DNA of 64,000 bases from Micrasema longulum. Its lineage: Eukaryota; Arthropoda; Insecta; Trichoptera; Brachycentridae. This document shows, one piece after another, positions 20,402 through 30,920 of this stretch. The position numbers and the translations under genes are program-made. Position 1 is the first letter of the stretch. The number at the start of each line of letters is the position of its first letter. The notes beneath the pieces were generated by a model. The model saw only the letters and a program-made list of their open reading frames with translations, was not told the origin of the DNA and did no database searches. The stretch is from contig JAGVSM010001430.1 of assembly GCA_022494885.1 (NCBI GenBank), forward strand, positions 1-64,000, read 5' to 3'.

Positions 20402-21345
20402 TTACACTTATTTGTTTATAAATTTGTATAAACCTTTTTAATTTTTTTATTTACACTTTGACCGGTTTCGAGGTTACTACCTCATCGTCAGGAATTTAAC
20501 TTATTTACAATTACACGCGTTGTTATTTATATAGTAAAAAAAATTATGAAAGAGACAGAAAATTAAAAGAAAGAGAGAGAAAGAAGATAAAATAAATCAT
20601 AACGAGAATAGTTTTAAAAGAGGACTCGAAGTTAAATTCAATTGATTATTTATTGTTTGAATTTTTTGATTAATGGCTTAACTAATTTCTAATCGTTCTA
20701 AATTACCTAAACGAGAACCATTTTTATTGACATGCAAAATTTCTACACCCGTTTCTTGATTAAATTCATGGTTTTCGGATATAAGATGATTTGCGAATTC
20801 CGAAAAATTATTATAACTCAAAAATCTTATATATTCTTTGATTCTAACTTTAAATTTACGTGAATTTTTCCCAATATAGAAATTTGGGCGATTTAAACAA
20901 TTAAGTTATAAATTCCCGAACGATATAATATTTTATTGATGTTAATATTTTATTTATGTTATTATTAGTATAAAAAGCTGGCCTAATATTGTTAGGTAAA
21001 ATTTGTGCTATATTATTAGAAAATGAATTAATGTACAAAATTCTACGCCAGTTCTCATTTTTATTGGAAATATTTTGGGAACTGTATAAGTATTTTTTTT
21101 CCTATATGTCGATTGTCAATTTAATTTAGTTCATAGCCATTATTGAAAGCAATACTCTTTATAGTATTTAATTCTAAGTCAAAGTTATTTTTATTTAGTG
21201 GTATTGAAGTAAGCCGATGTATCATAGAATGGAAAGCAGAGTGTTTATGTGATAAAGGATGATTAGAAAATTTATGGATGATGTTAGGTAGGTGCCATAG
21301 GAATGAGTCAAGGGAAGGATGGGCAAGAAATAGTATTTTCATAGT
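20402..21345 (-). mobile_element. Penelope-like element, family 1, minus copy (RT end plus GIY-YIG)
   Basis: The minus strand reads, in order: 21342-21121, the end of the PLE reverse transcriptase (HPLSHKHSAFHSMIHRL, IPLNKNNFDLELNTIK). Then about 20925-20850 is the endonuclease start, GIYNL with a one-base frameshift, then YIGKNSRKFKVRIKEY. Then 20810-20680 is FANHLISENHEF, GVEILHVNKN and NLERLEIS. The C-terminal frame is broken after that. The 3' UTR has a GA-rich run (about 20550-20590) and the hammerhead-like motif at 20461-20492. The catalytic GIY, YIG and arginine are recognisable. The 5' part is missing; beyond 21345 lies mariner-like sequence. Confidence 0.85.
20461..20492 (-). ncRNA. 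hammerhead-like ribozyme motif (PLE 1), best core
   Basis: On the minus strand: CTGACGA, T, GAGGT AGTA ACCTC, GAAA, CCGGTC. The core and the palindromic CCGG helix III are intact. It lies in the 3' UTR of the minus PLE copy, about 110 bases past the degraded stop region. Confidence 0.65.
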
Positions 21346-21349
21346 ATTC

Positions 21350-21410
21350 TACGTCTTTGGGAAAAAGTCGCAGGGAGACAAATCTGGTGAATGCCGTGGC
21401 TGGTGTATCA
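21350..21410 (-). mobile_element. mariner-like transposase scrap
   Basis: The minus strand reads PRHSPDLSPCDFF, the block holding the third catalytic aspartate of mariner transposases. Only about 20 codons are readable, directly against the PLE fragment. It may be a chance junction of two decayed elements. Confidence 0.5.
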
Positions 21411-21559
21411 ATGCCGTCTAGTTTTTTTTCAAAAAGTCGGCAAAAAGCCGCGAGCCGCTAGTGGGAGTCCATTATTGAACAATCTTGAATATTCGTGGAT
21501 TGTGATCTGTGAATTTTTAAATAGTGAAACGCGTTTTTGTGTACCAAAACAAAACGCGT

Positions 21560-21655
21560 CTTGTCTACGAATCCTGGGTGTTTTGTGATGTAATTCACAT
21601 TTGTTATTAGGCCTCCTGGCCTGTGGTGCGATAATTTTTTTTTTCAAATACCTTT
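21560..21655 (+). mobile_element. SINE family C, 3' part
   Basis: ATCCTGGGTGTTTTGTGATG followed by TAGGCCTCCTGGCCTGTGGT matches the 3' half of the copy at 1549-1726. The upstream head is not readable. Confidence 0.65.
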
Positions 21656-21689
21656 ATAGATTTTTGTGGAACAAAAATGTTAATCTTTA

Positions 21690-21965
21690 ATTTTATTTTT
21701 ATTCATATCAATACATACATATTACAAAAAAATACAATAATAACGTATCCCAAACTCTGCTAGACCAAGGGTCCTGTATTAAGTTGGGATAGAACACAAT
21801 GGAAAGTGGAGACACGTACATAATTTAATAATAGCAAAAATAATAATGAAATATTTTTACATAAACAAACATATATTTCTAAGAACGTCTGGACAACACG
21901 CTTAATAGTATGTAAATTTATGTAATATCTCTCAGAAGTCTCCTGCATTGGTCTCTTTCCTTAGA
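21690..21965 (-). mobile_element. retroelement family X, uninterrupted 3' end
   Basis: This copy shows the family without the nested RTE: CGTATCCCAAACTCTGC, AATGGAAAGTGGAGACACG, then ACACGCTTAATAGTATG. It proves that 1321-1466 and 2346-2465 were once adjacent. Confidence 0.65.
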
Positions 21966-21969
21966 CAAA

Positions 21970-22424
21970 ATTATTTGGTATAATTATTTTATTTAGTGTT
22001 AAAAATGTTTATTTTATCCTCTTATTTTTGTTGCGTGATTTATCGGAACAAAGGTTTCAAGTAATAAATTTAAAAAAACTAGTTTAGAAACTACGAGTTT
22101 CAAAAGATAGCTAGAAATCCGGTGACGTGTGAAATGAAGCAGCCAATCGCAATCGAGCTCCGCTCCGCTAATGCTTTAAGTGGTGCGGTTTACGCGGTGG
22201 CCATTGTTCCCAGAACCGCTTTTTGTCTGGCCCTTTATGGGACACTTCTAGCTGTATTTTATACTGGATGTGGTTTACCATCCCCCCTTTAATTCGAAAT
22301 ATTATTTGACCAGAAAACTAAATCAAAACTAGTTACTAGTTAATAAATTGACGAAAAATTAAACAAGTTATATTTTTATTTATAAACAATGGAATTTTAT
22401 AACTAGTTATAAAATATAATAAAA
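21970..22424. other. unassigned sequence with GC-richer core
   Basis: About 22130-22260 is GC-richer (CTCCGCTCCGCTAATGC, TTTACGCGGTGGCC). No frame or motif was recognised. Confidence 0.35.
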
Positions 22425-22485
22425 TACACCATCAAGCCGTTTCTCAGTAAAAATAGGCAAAGAATATAGAGGCCCAAGTTGATCT
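22425..22485 (-). mobile_element. short RTE-like 3' end
   Basis: ACCATCAAGCCGTTTCTCAG and then ATAGGCAAAGAATA resemble the CATCACGCCGTT...GTAGGCAGAGA end of the RTE-like copies. Confidence 0.45.
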
Positions 22486-22585
22486 TTCATTTCGTACGTA
22501 CAACATGCACACTGATGAGCCGATGATGTATGAAGTTTTTTATTTTTTTAAACACTAAAGTGAAAGAGGTCTAAAAAGTTGCACT

Positions 22586-22912
22586 TTATTTTATTTTTTT
22601 TATTCATGTTTTTCGCTTACAAACTATAAATTAATAATAAAAATAATGTGACGTCACTGGGGTTTTCCCGTGCCGAGGACACTTAACAATTTAGTTTTTT
22701 TTTATTACATTTGAGAATAAACAAAGAAGACTCACTTAAAAAACAAACATAATTAACAAATATTCAGACAGTTTTAAAAACAAGGTATTTATATACATCT
22801 ATATTATTTATATTACAAAACACACAATGAAAACAACAAAAACCTAACATAAGCCATACAGTTGTGGAGTAGTTGATTCAGCATTGGTATGGGCGAATGA
22901 GACAATCCTTTG
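22586..22912 (-). mobile_element. LINE 3' UTR, family Y
   Basis: Nearly collinear with 35723-36052. Shared words are ATAATGTGACGTCACTGGGG (CCTCACTGGGG in the other copy), GTGCCGAGGACACTTAACAA, TTGTGGAGTAGTTGATTCA and GGGACAATCC. The T-rich left end is the tail of a minus-strand element. Confidence 0.7.
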
Positions 22913-24160
22913 AATCACATTGAACGTAAAAATTATAAAAAAATATATTTCATGCTTCTTTTGGCCCTCAACCGAGGTTTGAAGTTTATCAGTGTCTGAA
23001 CATTTTGTAATTTATCTATATTGATAAAATTATTTTTTTATTAGTTAAGATATAACTCAATCTCATTACAAATTCAAACACGTTTTACAACTACCGAAAT
23101 ACAAAAAGTTTACACTCCGTGGAACTGATTCCGTTGAGCAATGGCTCATTAAAACAATGCTACCCATTTATCACAAAACAAAGTGCAACTCACGCCCTTG
23201 GATGCTTATTTAATAAGGTCTAATGCACATTATAAAATTTAATTGGACTGACTTTCCATCTTAAATACGAAATGACAAAAAATGTCTAGCACAAAAAATC
23301 GACTTTTTCGAAAACTTAGAGCTCTGGTTGAGAGCCAAAAGTAGTATCGAATATTTTTTTAGAAATTTTTTGCATTCCAAGTAATCCAAAAGGCAACTTT
23401 TTAGACCTCTTTCATTTCGAAATTTGGAAAAAAATAGTATCGGCCCCCCCTTATGCACACATCTTCTCATTAATTCTACGCACGAGACTTAAATATTTTT
23501 TTAGAATTCCTTATCCTTTTTGGTCTTTCTCGATTTTGCATTCACTAAAATTCTTATCCAGAATCCTTTTGGCCGTTTTTTTGCTGTCTCTTCCTAACTA
23601 GCCAGTAAAAGAAACGTAATTTTAATAATTATTTCATAATGTAAATATGATACACTTGCTACGTATTTCATCAAAGGTACTATTTTTTTATTATTTACTA
23701 ATATTTACAAACATCAATATTCACCAATTTACTGACATTAATTTTCACTACACTACCATTATACAAACTAAATATTACTATTCTTCTTTCCTCATTGCAT
23801 TGATGGAGACCGTATCAATTTAGGGGTTGATTAGGCAACTATATTCTGTTGGGTAAACTCAGATCTATACTAGTCAATATTGAAAGAACCCTAATTGTGG
23901 GAATCACAATGCAGAAGAGGGAACATGCATCGGGTGAATTAAATAATACAATCTACCCTCGTTACATTTGCAAACAATATTATTTTACGGGGGACATTAA
24001 ATTTGTCGCCAAAATAAACCACGCGGAGGGACATTTATTGATATAAACACAAAATATGTTTGCCAAAATACTATAAATATTAATGTTGTTTTTTGCTTAT
24101 TTTAAAACAAGATGACTTCTTTCTGACAAAAATCTTGAACAACGATATCAAGTGGAGTTT
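22913..24160. other. unassigned AT-rich DNA
   Basis: GAAAGAGGTCTAAAAAGTTG at about 22562 recurs inverted at about 23395-23418. Otherwise nothing was recognised. Confidence 0.4.
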
Positions 24161-24225
24161 AGTCGACCTCTTGGTGTACTGATTAGCGCATTTGCCAACC
24201 ATATCTGAAGTCTTAGTGAGACTCA
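24161..24225 (+). mobile_element. SINE family B, tRNA-like head only
   Basis: GTCGACCTCTTGGTGTACTG and then ATTAGCGCATTTGCCAACC carry the A box of family B. The B box is eroded and the copy ends against a LINE 3' end. Confidence 0.6.
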
Positions 24226-24234
24226 CCAACGTAA

Positions 24235-24600
24235 ATTAAACCTGTCATCGGTCTAATTTTCTTGCCTCCTCTTTCACAGTAGTAGCCGCTTCTTTATTTA
24301 CATTTGAGTCAAGATTGAAATGTCACTATCTAAATATTTGTATTGTTCCCTAATCCTTTTTCTTTCCTTCTTATCCCCTCTCCTCTCTTCATAGTATAGT
24401 GTATTTTTTTATATATTTACTTTTGTGAACCTTTTCTTTCAATTTTTATATAAAATTGTAAGATTCAATATGTCCATGTATTTATAATTTTCTCAAACTG
24501 AACGGTTTGGGTAGGTAGGAAGAAATTGCTTTAAGGCAATATGCCCGCCCTTATATGTATATATATTGTATATGTATATAAAGTGTTAAATAAATAAATT
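24235..24600 (+). mobile_element. LINE 3' UTR and tail
   Basis: Second copy of the 3' UTR seen at 4050-4412, with CTCAAACTGAACGGTTTGGG, GCCCGCCCTTATATG and the AGTGTTAAATAAATAAATTA tail. Confidence 0.65.
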
Positions 24601-24604
24601 AATA

Positions 24605-25160
24605 TTGACAAATTACAACAGGGATGGAGAATACCTTAAATAAGGGAATAAGGAAGTCTAGGCATTAACAGGCTTATGACCTGTCATTGGCTGGTTTAAG
24701 TGGCCACTTTACACACTGTGTAACATTCACCATTTTGCCTGTATTTGAACATCCATATTTATTCAATTCTTCCATTTGTTGATTTTAGTGAAGTTAAAGA
24801 GCTGAAACCTTTATTGTTGTGAAAAGATTCATCTGACTAAATTATTTCACATACTAGGCAACGCCTGAAAACAATTTTTCAATTTTTAAACTTCTTCTTG
24901 GACCAGTTGGTTTCATTACAATATTTGAGTTTGTCCAAATGTTCGTAGACAAAATACTGGATTTCACCCCCTCAGGAGTCATTAAGATTAACAAATAACA
25001 ACAGGGATGGAGGATGCCTAGACTTCTATATTCCCTTATTTAAGGTATTCTCCATCCCTGTTGTAATTTGTTAATCTTAATGACTCCCAAGGGGGTGAAA
25101 TCCAGTCTTTTGTCTACGAACACTTAGATAAACTCAAATATTGTAAGTAAATTAATATAC
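24605..25160. repeat. foldback element, largest copy
   Basis: 24919-25012 (CAATATTTGAGTTTGTCC to GGGATGGAGG) is the reverse complement of 25050-25145. In addition 24612-24665 is inverted at 25015-25080. The inner block holds GTTTAAGTGGCCACTTTACA, TTTGAACATCCATATTTATT and CTAGGCAACGCCTGAAAACA. The outer words CAATATTTGAGT and ACTCAAATATTG are the likely element ends. No coding sequence was seen. Confidence 0.75.
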
Positions 25161-25177
25161 TTTATAAAGTAAAGGAG

Positions 25178-25225
25178 GTTCGGCCCTATGCACCACTGGA
25201 TGTAAATAGGAAATTCATAATGTTT
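25178..25225 (+). mobile_element. SINE family B, tail only
   Basis: GGCCCTATGCACCACTGGAT followed by AATAGGAAATTCATAATG is the family B 3' end. Confidence 0.55.
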
Positions 25226-25239
25226 AATGTATATAGTTT

Positions 25240-25617
25240 GTTTTTTAATTTCAATTTCTATTTTATTTATTCAAATATATGCACATTACAAAATGGAATA
25301 TCTTAATTCATACATATAGCAATATTTAAAATAATGAATTAAAATTAGGTTTTTATATTTATTTTAAAAAAACACATAATTGTACATTATATCCAGAGAA
25401 CAATATGTTTAAAAAGTAAGAGAATCTTGTAACGAAAAACTCTCTCAGAGACGTAAAAAATGTCAATGTCCAAAGTAATATTGTTCAACATAGAGATTGC
25501 CCTTCCAACAGGCATAACCATTGGCAGGTTGGTCCTGTATATTGAAATGTAAAACAGTCTATGCTGACGCTGTCTAAGGTAATTATCCGGAACATAAATA
25601 GGTCTTATTTTTTGCAA
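25240..25617 (-). mobile_element. jockey-like LINE, last 75 codons and 3' UTR
   Basis: The minus frame 25617-25387 reads VPDNYLRQRQHRLFYIS, RTNLPMVMPVGRAISML and LDIDIFYVSER. It aligns with 53931-53635 (NYLQQKQHPLFYQPRC, RTNLPMSMPVGRAILLL). The 3' UTR with a T-rich left end starts near 25240. The 5' side is cut by a foldback copy at about 25620. Confidence 0.75.
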
Positions 25618-25619
25618 CG

Positions 25620-26060
25620 GAGAGGGAAAACATTTTTCAGAAGGAAATATTGAAGTTGAGGCATTGACAAGGCTTATGACCTGGTTAAAGTAGCTTTTTT
25701 ACATACTGTGTAATATTCATAATTCTGCCTATGTTTGAACATCCACATTTTCTCAACTCATCCATCTGTTGGCTTTTGTGAAGTTAAAGATCTATAACCG
25801 TTATCATGTGGGTGAGATTCATCTGGCTGAACCAATTTACCTACTAGGTTACGCCTGAAATCAATTTTAATTCTTCTTCTTTTACCAGTTAATTAATTTT
25901 ATGCCAGTCTACAAACATTTGGACATACTCAAAACACTATTGTTAAATAGTTCCATGCGTCACAGCTGTTGTAACATGTCAATCTTAATAACTTCCAAGG
26001 GGGAGAAATCCTTGTCTATTGTCTTGTGCTTGTCTAGAAACATTTACAAGAACTAAAAAT
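25620..26060. repeat. foldback family copy
   Basis: GAGAGGGAAAACATTTTTC, TTGAACATCCACATTTTCTC, CATGTGGGTGAGATTCATCT and CTAGGTTACGCCTGAAA follow the family order. It ends near GGACATACTCAAAACACTAT, followed by inverted-arm sequence at 25970-26055. Confidence 0.65.
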
Positions 26061-26069
26061 ATTTGTTTT

Positions 26070-26450
26070 ATTTTTTTATTTTTTTTTATATTTTCTTTTA
26101 TTCAGGAAACATACAGTACCGTTACAAAGTTTAATATTTTACACAGTTAGACTTAATTCTAATGGACCAGTGAAGTTTCCATATTAAAAAGCAATTATAT
26201 GTAAGGTTAATTATGAAAGCATAAAAAAGAGAAGGAAAAAGAAGACATAAATGAAAGTTGTGTAAAAATTAAAATTTAAGTGAAAAAAAGATATTTTAAG
26301 GTTTTGTAGTTTGTAGTGAGTATTTACAAATGGAAATAATATTAAAAATGAAGAAAATTTGTAAGAGTAATTAAAAATTAAGAATGGAAATAAAGAATGA
26401 AAAACATGCTCAGATGTAAAAATAAAATAAAATGGTAATAACATTTTTTT
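26070..26450 (-). mobile_element. probable LINE 3' UTR
   Basis: The T-rich left end then TTCAGGAAACATACAGTACC looks like the reversed tail of a non-LTR element. The rest is A-rich with no readable protein. Confidence 0.4.
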
Positions 26451-26744
26451 TAAAAAAGGAAAAACATAAACACATATTTATTTTAAAGGATTCAAAAAAA
26501 CGATGAGAAGAATCTTTAAGTGAAATATAAGACGCTAAATTTAGGTCAATTTAAAGATGAAACTAGCACATGAAAAGGTTAATAAACTGTTTTTTTTTTA
26601 AAACATTTTGTGTTGTAGGTGAAATAATTCAGTCAAATAATTCTTACCCTAAACAAAAAATTTTAAGCTCTTTAACATCACAAATATCAACGGATATTCG
26701 CATCTCTATAAATATGCATGTGAATTATGTATTAATGGAAAAAC

Positions 26745-26900
26745 TATATAATATATTCTACGGTGATGGTAAAGGTGGAGGTGTATCTTAGTATTCGCAT
26801 GTTGGTGTAGTAAGTATCCTGACGAAGAGACGGGTACCTCCCGAAACCGGTAGACTGAAAAAGTCGGTAAGTGGTTATATACCAATATTTACTACCATTA
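26745..26900 (+). mobile_element. PLE terminal family 3 with hammerhead-like motif
   Basis: It matches the reverse of 46081-46215: GTATTCGCATGTTGGTGTAG, ACCGGTAGAC and GTCGGTAAGTGGTT. The motif at 26819-26853 reads CTGACGA, AGAGACGGGTACCTCCC, GAAA, CCGGT. Helix II is imperfect in this copy. Confidence 0.55.
26819..26853 (+). ncRNA. hammerhead-like motif (PLE 3)
   Basis: The CTGACGA core and GAAACCGGT are both intact. The intervening hairpin is degenerate, so activity is doubtful. Confidence 0.45.
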
Positions 26901-27002
26901 GTTAAAATGTTTGACCACAAAGTTAATGCTTCAAACATTAATAATATTATTAAGTTTTTCTACTTACATTTCACGGGGGAACTGAATTTTTATTAAAATA
27001 AT

Positions 27003-27365
27003 AAAAATACGGATGTAGTTTTATAAATTTTTACCAGTGACCGGTTTTCATCGTGACTGGCATCGTCAGACTGGTGGGAGACTAAACAAATTTCTATGTT
27101 ATATACAATTGCAAGCAGTGGCAGTCAATCATGATTTTACACAATTATGGAAATAAAAGAGTTTAAATTAAAATAATTTAAGTATAAAGTAATAAGAATT
27201 GTATGAATTTAAGTTTTGTTTGAATACATATAATAAAAACCTTTATGGGTTATATAACATAAAAATTTGTTTGGTCGTCCACCAGTCTGACGATGTCGAT
27301 CACGACCAAACCCGATCACTGGTAAAAATGAATAAATAACAGCGGAATAAAACTGTATACGTTTT
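27003..27365. mobile_element. PLE terminal family 4, inverted pair
   Basis: The left arm (about 27030-27107) reads, reversed, ATAGAAATTTGTTTAGTCTC, CACCAGTCTGACGATGCC, AAAACCGGTCACTGGTAAAA. The right arm (27248-27328) reads AAAAATTTGTTTGGTCGTCC, ACCAGTCTGACGATGTCG, AAACCCGATCACTGGTAAAA. About 140 bases separate them. Both arms carry the motif (27039-27071 on minus and 27287-27320 on plus). A related single end is at 6590-6690, and a motif-only relative is at 34738. Confidence 0.65.
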
Positions 27366-27594
27366 CTTATTACTTAAATAAATAATATTAATAAAACATA
27401 CTAACAACAGAATTGAGACAAGGATGATATTTTTTTTAAATATTTTTTTAATTTATTTTAACTTTTTGGAATTTTTACAGCTATAACATAAAAGATAAGT
27501 AGAATTATATATCAATAATACTATATCCAAATAAAAAAACCACTATAAATCTAATAAAACTAGTATACAAACAAAATATACAAAGAGTTTACGT

Positions 27595-27726
27595 GATTGT
27601 ATGTGTGTGACGTTTGTATGCATGTGTGTATGTGAATGTGTGTAAGTGTGGATGAATGAGCGAGAGTGTGCATGTGCGTATGTGAATGAATGAGGGAGAG
27701 AATGCGTGTATGTGGGTGCGTTCGTA
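27595..27726. repeat. degenerate TG-rich tract
   Basis: GTATGTGTGTGACGTTTGTA and similar TGTGNATG units run for about 130 bases. This is an old microsatellite. Confidence 0.8.
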
Positions 27727-28449
27727 TAAAAAAAAACAACTCAAAACTTGTAAAAATATTAAAAATTTAGCTTGGTTAGAAGTTCGATTATGAAGTTTGA
27801 TTTTAAAATAAAATTATTTATATCTTCTTTCGAAACCTTTTTGTTCAAGTCAAGAAACGTTGTAAATTATTATTTTTAAAGTATGGTATATTTCTAAACC
27901 ATATTCTGAAAAAAAAGGAATTTATTTTAAAATTTAATTCATACCTACTAAATGAATAATGTGTAACGAGTCCCATACAAAACGGTAGGTAACCACAAAA
28001 TGCAGTGAATACGATGTTATGTCAACAATAAAGCATGGTAGGTATGAAAATACGCGTACGTTGAAAACGAACATACAAATACATATTAAATGCACCGACA
28101 TACTATATAAATAAGTTTGATTTAAATTATTCAAATGATAAAAATCACGGTTCACATAAGGCTCGTACGCATTTATAATTCCAAGACTAAGACTATTAGT
28201 TTAAAGAAAAACATTTCTTATAGCAGAAATTGAATGATTAATAATATATTCATCGTAAATGATTTGATTAAAACGTACATTTCGTGAAAATTTACTAAAG
28301 TAAAGAGCAAAGCATACTAATTTAAGTGAATGTGCTATCACACAAGGACCAAAGCAATGACAAATTTGAAAAGACGAATGTCAAAAAGGTCATCTCTACT
28401 ATTCGTAAGGTACAGTATTCTGCTAATAAATGTAAATAAAACGGGGCAT
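27727..28449. other. unassigned AT-rich DNA
   Basis: Nothing firm. The left end of the following Tc1-like element may lie here, but I could not find its terminal repeat. Confidence 0.4.
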
Positions 28450-29240
28450 AAAAAAAAACAACACATGCTGAGGATCAACTGCTGAAGCAAATCTGTTTGC
28501 AGAATCGATTCAAAAGTGCCGTGAATATAAGGACAAAATTCGTAAAGGCTGGTGATTCTGAAGTGGGTGTTCACACCGTCCGCCGAAGACTCCGGGAGAG
28601 CGGTTTTTTGTCAGGAGGCCTGCAAAAAAACCACTAGTGAACAAAAAAATGCGCTCGGCCTGCTTAGAATGGGCTTAAAATTATAAAACTTGGAATGAAA
28701 TCGATTGAAGACGAGCTATTTTCTCCGATGAGGATAAATTTAATTTATTTGATTCGGATGGAATTCAGTACGTAAAACGAAGATCTGGAAAACGTTTAAG
28801 TGATGAGTGTCTTAGACCAACAACAGTAAAGTATATTGGTGAACAAATGGTCTGGGGGTGTTTCTTTTTTTATAGAATGGGGCAATAAGCATTCATAAAA
28901 GGAACTGTGAATGCAGAAGTGTACAAAAAAATTTGGGAAGAGTATTTATTCCCGTTAATTGAAATGCATTATTCCTATATTTCCGAGTGCATTTTCTAAG
29001 ATGACTGCATCGTGTCACCGAGAAAAACTTTAAGTTTTATTTTTTCTGACATTGTAATTTATAATGTTATATAACACTATTTGAATCATTTTTAGGTCAA
29101 AGAATATATAAAAATTCATAGAATTCCAACACTGGATTGGCCCGGAAAAAGTGTGGTTTGATTTTTTTGTCCAAGACTAAATACAAAATTTGGTGAAATC
29201 CATGCCAAAACGTATTGAAGCAGTAGGTAATAAAAAAAAG
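28450..29240 (+). pseudogene. Tc1-like transposase, decayed, with probable intron
   Basis: The protein would cut and paste a Tc1-type element in the nucleus at TA sites. Readable in order: VGVHTVRRRLRESGFLSGG (DNA-binding end, about 28567-28622), then YFSDEDKFNLFDSDG (first catalytic Asp, about 28710-28757), SGKRLSDECLRPTTVKY, MVWGCFFF, FIKGTVNAEVYKKI, and a DD pair at about 29000 (second catalytic Asp). Then KEYIKIHRIPTLDWPGK, VWF and LVKSMPKRIEAV. Frameshifts and stops are scattered. The third catalytic block (PDLNPIEN-type) and about 30 residues after it are deleted. 29031-29095 looks like a 65-bp intron that ends TTTTTAG. The region is truncated at both ends; no terminal repeats were found. 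Confidence 0.8.
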
Positions 29241-29829
29241 AGAAACATCAAAGTACTGATTTTGTTAGTTTTCGATAATTGTTAGTGTTATGCCTTGATG
29301 TCATTTTATTTTAAATAAATATGTGGTTTTTAAAATTACATAAGCATTTTTCATTTTTCTGCGAAAAAATCGAAAATCGCCAAATAAACTATAAAATTAT
29401 AGAAAAAAAAAATTGGTCCCTAAATAGGATTTTTTTTTGTGTACCATCTTTAAACGTTGTTTTTTTAATAATTTGAATTGAAAATCTATCAAGAAATCAC
29501 AACAATTTTTTTTTTAAAATAACTAATATTTTCAGTCTGAAAAGATTAGAGTGGTCGCTACTGTAGATACCTATTAAAATTCAAAGTTTGAGTATGAATT
29601 ATTTTTAGAGTTGGAATCCAATCATTAACAAGAACCTTGGTTAATATTTATCAACGAAAAGATACACCATATGTTTTATTTTTTCGCACAATTTTTACAT
29701 ATAATCAGGCATTTTGATTTTCAATTAAATATCAATCTCGCGTCAAAACCGACTGGTGGTTAAATAATAAATAAAAACGCATTGGCCATGACTGAACGTT
29801 TGCACATAGGTTTAATGTCATAATTTTAG
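29241..29829. other. unassigned AT-rich DNA
   Basis: It may include the 3' flank of the Tc1-like element. Nothing else was recognised. Confidence 0.4.
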
Positions 29830-30920
29830 AGGGCTATAAGTTTTGGACAAATGAGATGAATGTGATGAATGGAAAAAAAGATAGTGAGAGAGTAATACTT
29901 GCGGGAGATTTGAATGGTTGGAACTTGAAGAGATGGGATGGAGTCAGCCCTAGGTATGTTTAGGGATGGAAAACAGAATGACAATGGAAGAAGACTGCTA
30001 GAGGTATGTCTGGAATGGATTTTTTTTGTGTTAAATACATTATTTGATCATAAGGAATACCACCAGTATACGTGGGAGAGAGGTTATAAAAGATTTATTA
30101 TCGACTATGTAGTCATTGACTCTAGATTGAAGCCTGTGACACTTATTACGCGGGTATACAGAGGAGCCCAAATAGAAACAGATCACTTATTCGATATATC
30201 AAGAGTAATTTTGTTTCTAATATGGGGGTCCAAGATCCGCAAAATACATGCGACTTCCAAAGTCAAAGTTGAAAAACTTCAAAATGATTTTATTGGGAAT
30301 AATTTTGAAAGAACCGTTAATCGCAGACTGGTAGATTAATGTGTGGAAAATATGAGTATGGATGTTATGTGGGAATGTTTAAAAAACAACATATATATGA
30401 ATCAGCGACAGAAGTATGCAGTATAATGAAACAGAGAAAAAAGAAAGGTGATGCTTGGTGGGACGATGGAATTTTAAAAAAATGCAAAAAAGAAGGAAGC
30501 GAGATTTAATCTGCTGTCAGTGAATAAAGTGGTTGGAAGTAGGTATGTTAAATTAAAAAGTAAAAGAATAGTGAAACAAGATGGTTGTGAACAAAATAAA
30601 TTGTTGAAAGAAAGAGAGGGAATAAAAATGACCAAGAACTTAATTTAAAAATATTCTGGAAAACGGTAAAAATTTCCCGAAACAGTAATGAAAGTGGATG
30701 TATGACAGCTATAAAAAGAAAACATGGAAAAATGGTGACGAATGATAGTGGAATAAAATCGAGATGGGAGGAGTATTTTGAGGAGATGTATGAAACGGAT
30801 GCAGGGAATATAATCACTGCAGCACCTCTTCAAGTAAGTTTAAATGTAGAAACTGGTACGACAGAGATATGAATGGAAGAAATAAGAAGTGCTACGAATG
30901 GAAAAGCGCAAGGTTTCAAT
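29830..30920 (+). pseudogene. RTE-like LINE: AP endonuclease and linker
   Basis: The endonuclease nicks target DNA to prime reverse transcription. Visible blocks: ERVILAGDLNGW (the GDFN-type metal-binding site, about 29889-29924), a frameshift, then NDNGRRLLEVCLEW, YTWERGYKRFIIDYVVIDSR and RGAQIETDHLF, which matches the closing SDH catalytic block. The linker continues in other frames as GDAWWDDGI (about 30453-30475), FWKTVKISRN, TNDSGIKSRWEEYFEEMYE and IRSATNGKAQGFN, just before the polymerase. The copy stops at about 30920 with no polymerase attached. Five or more frame breaks make it non-functional. Confidence 0.8.

Noticed and set aside
26211..26444. 77-codon hydrophobic minus-strand frame suggesting a membrane protein
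   Set aside because: It is A-rich sequence read in antisense (Phe/Leu-rich by composition) in a probable LINE 3' UTR.
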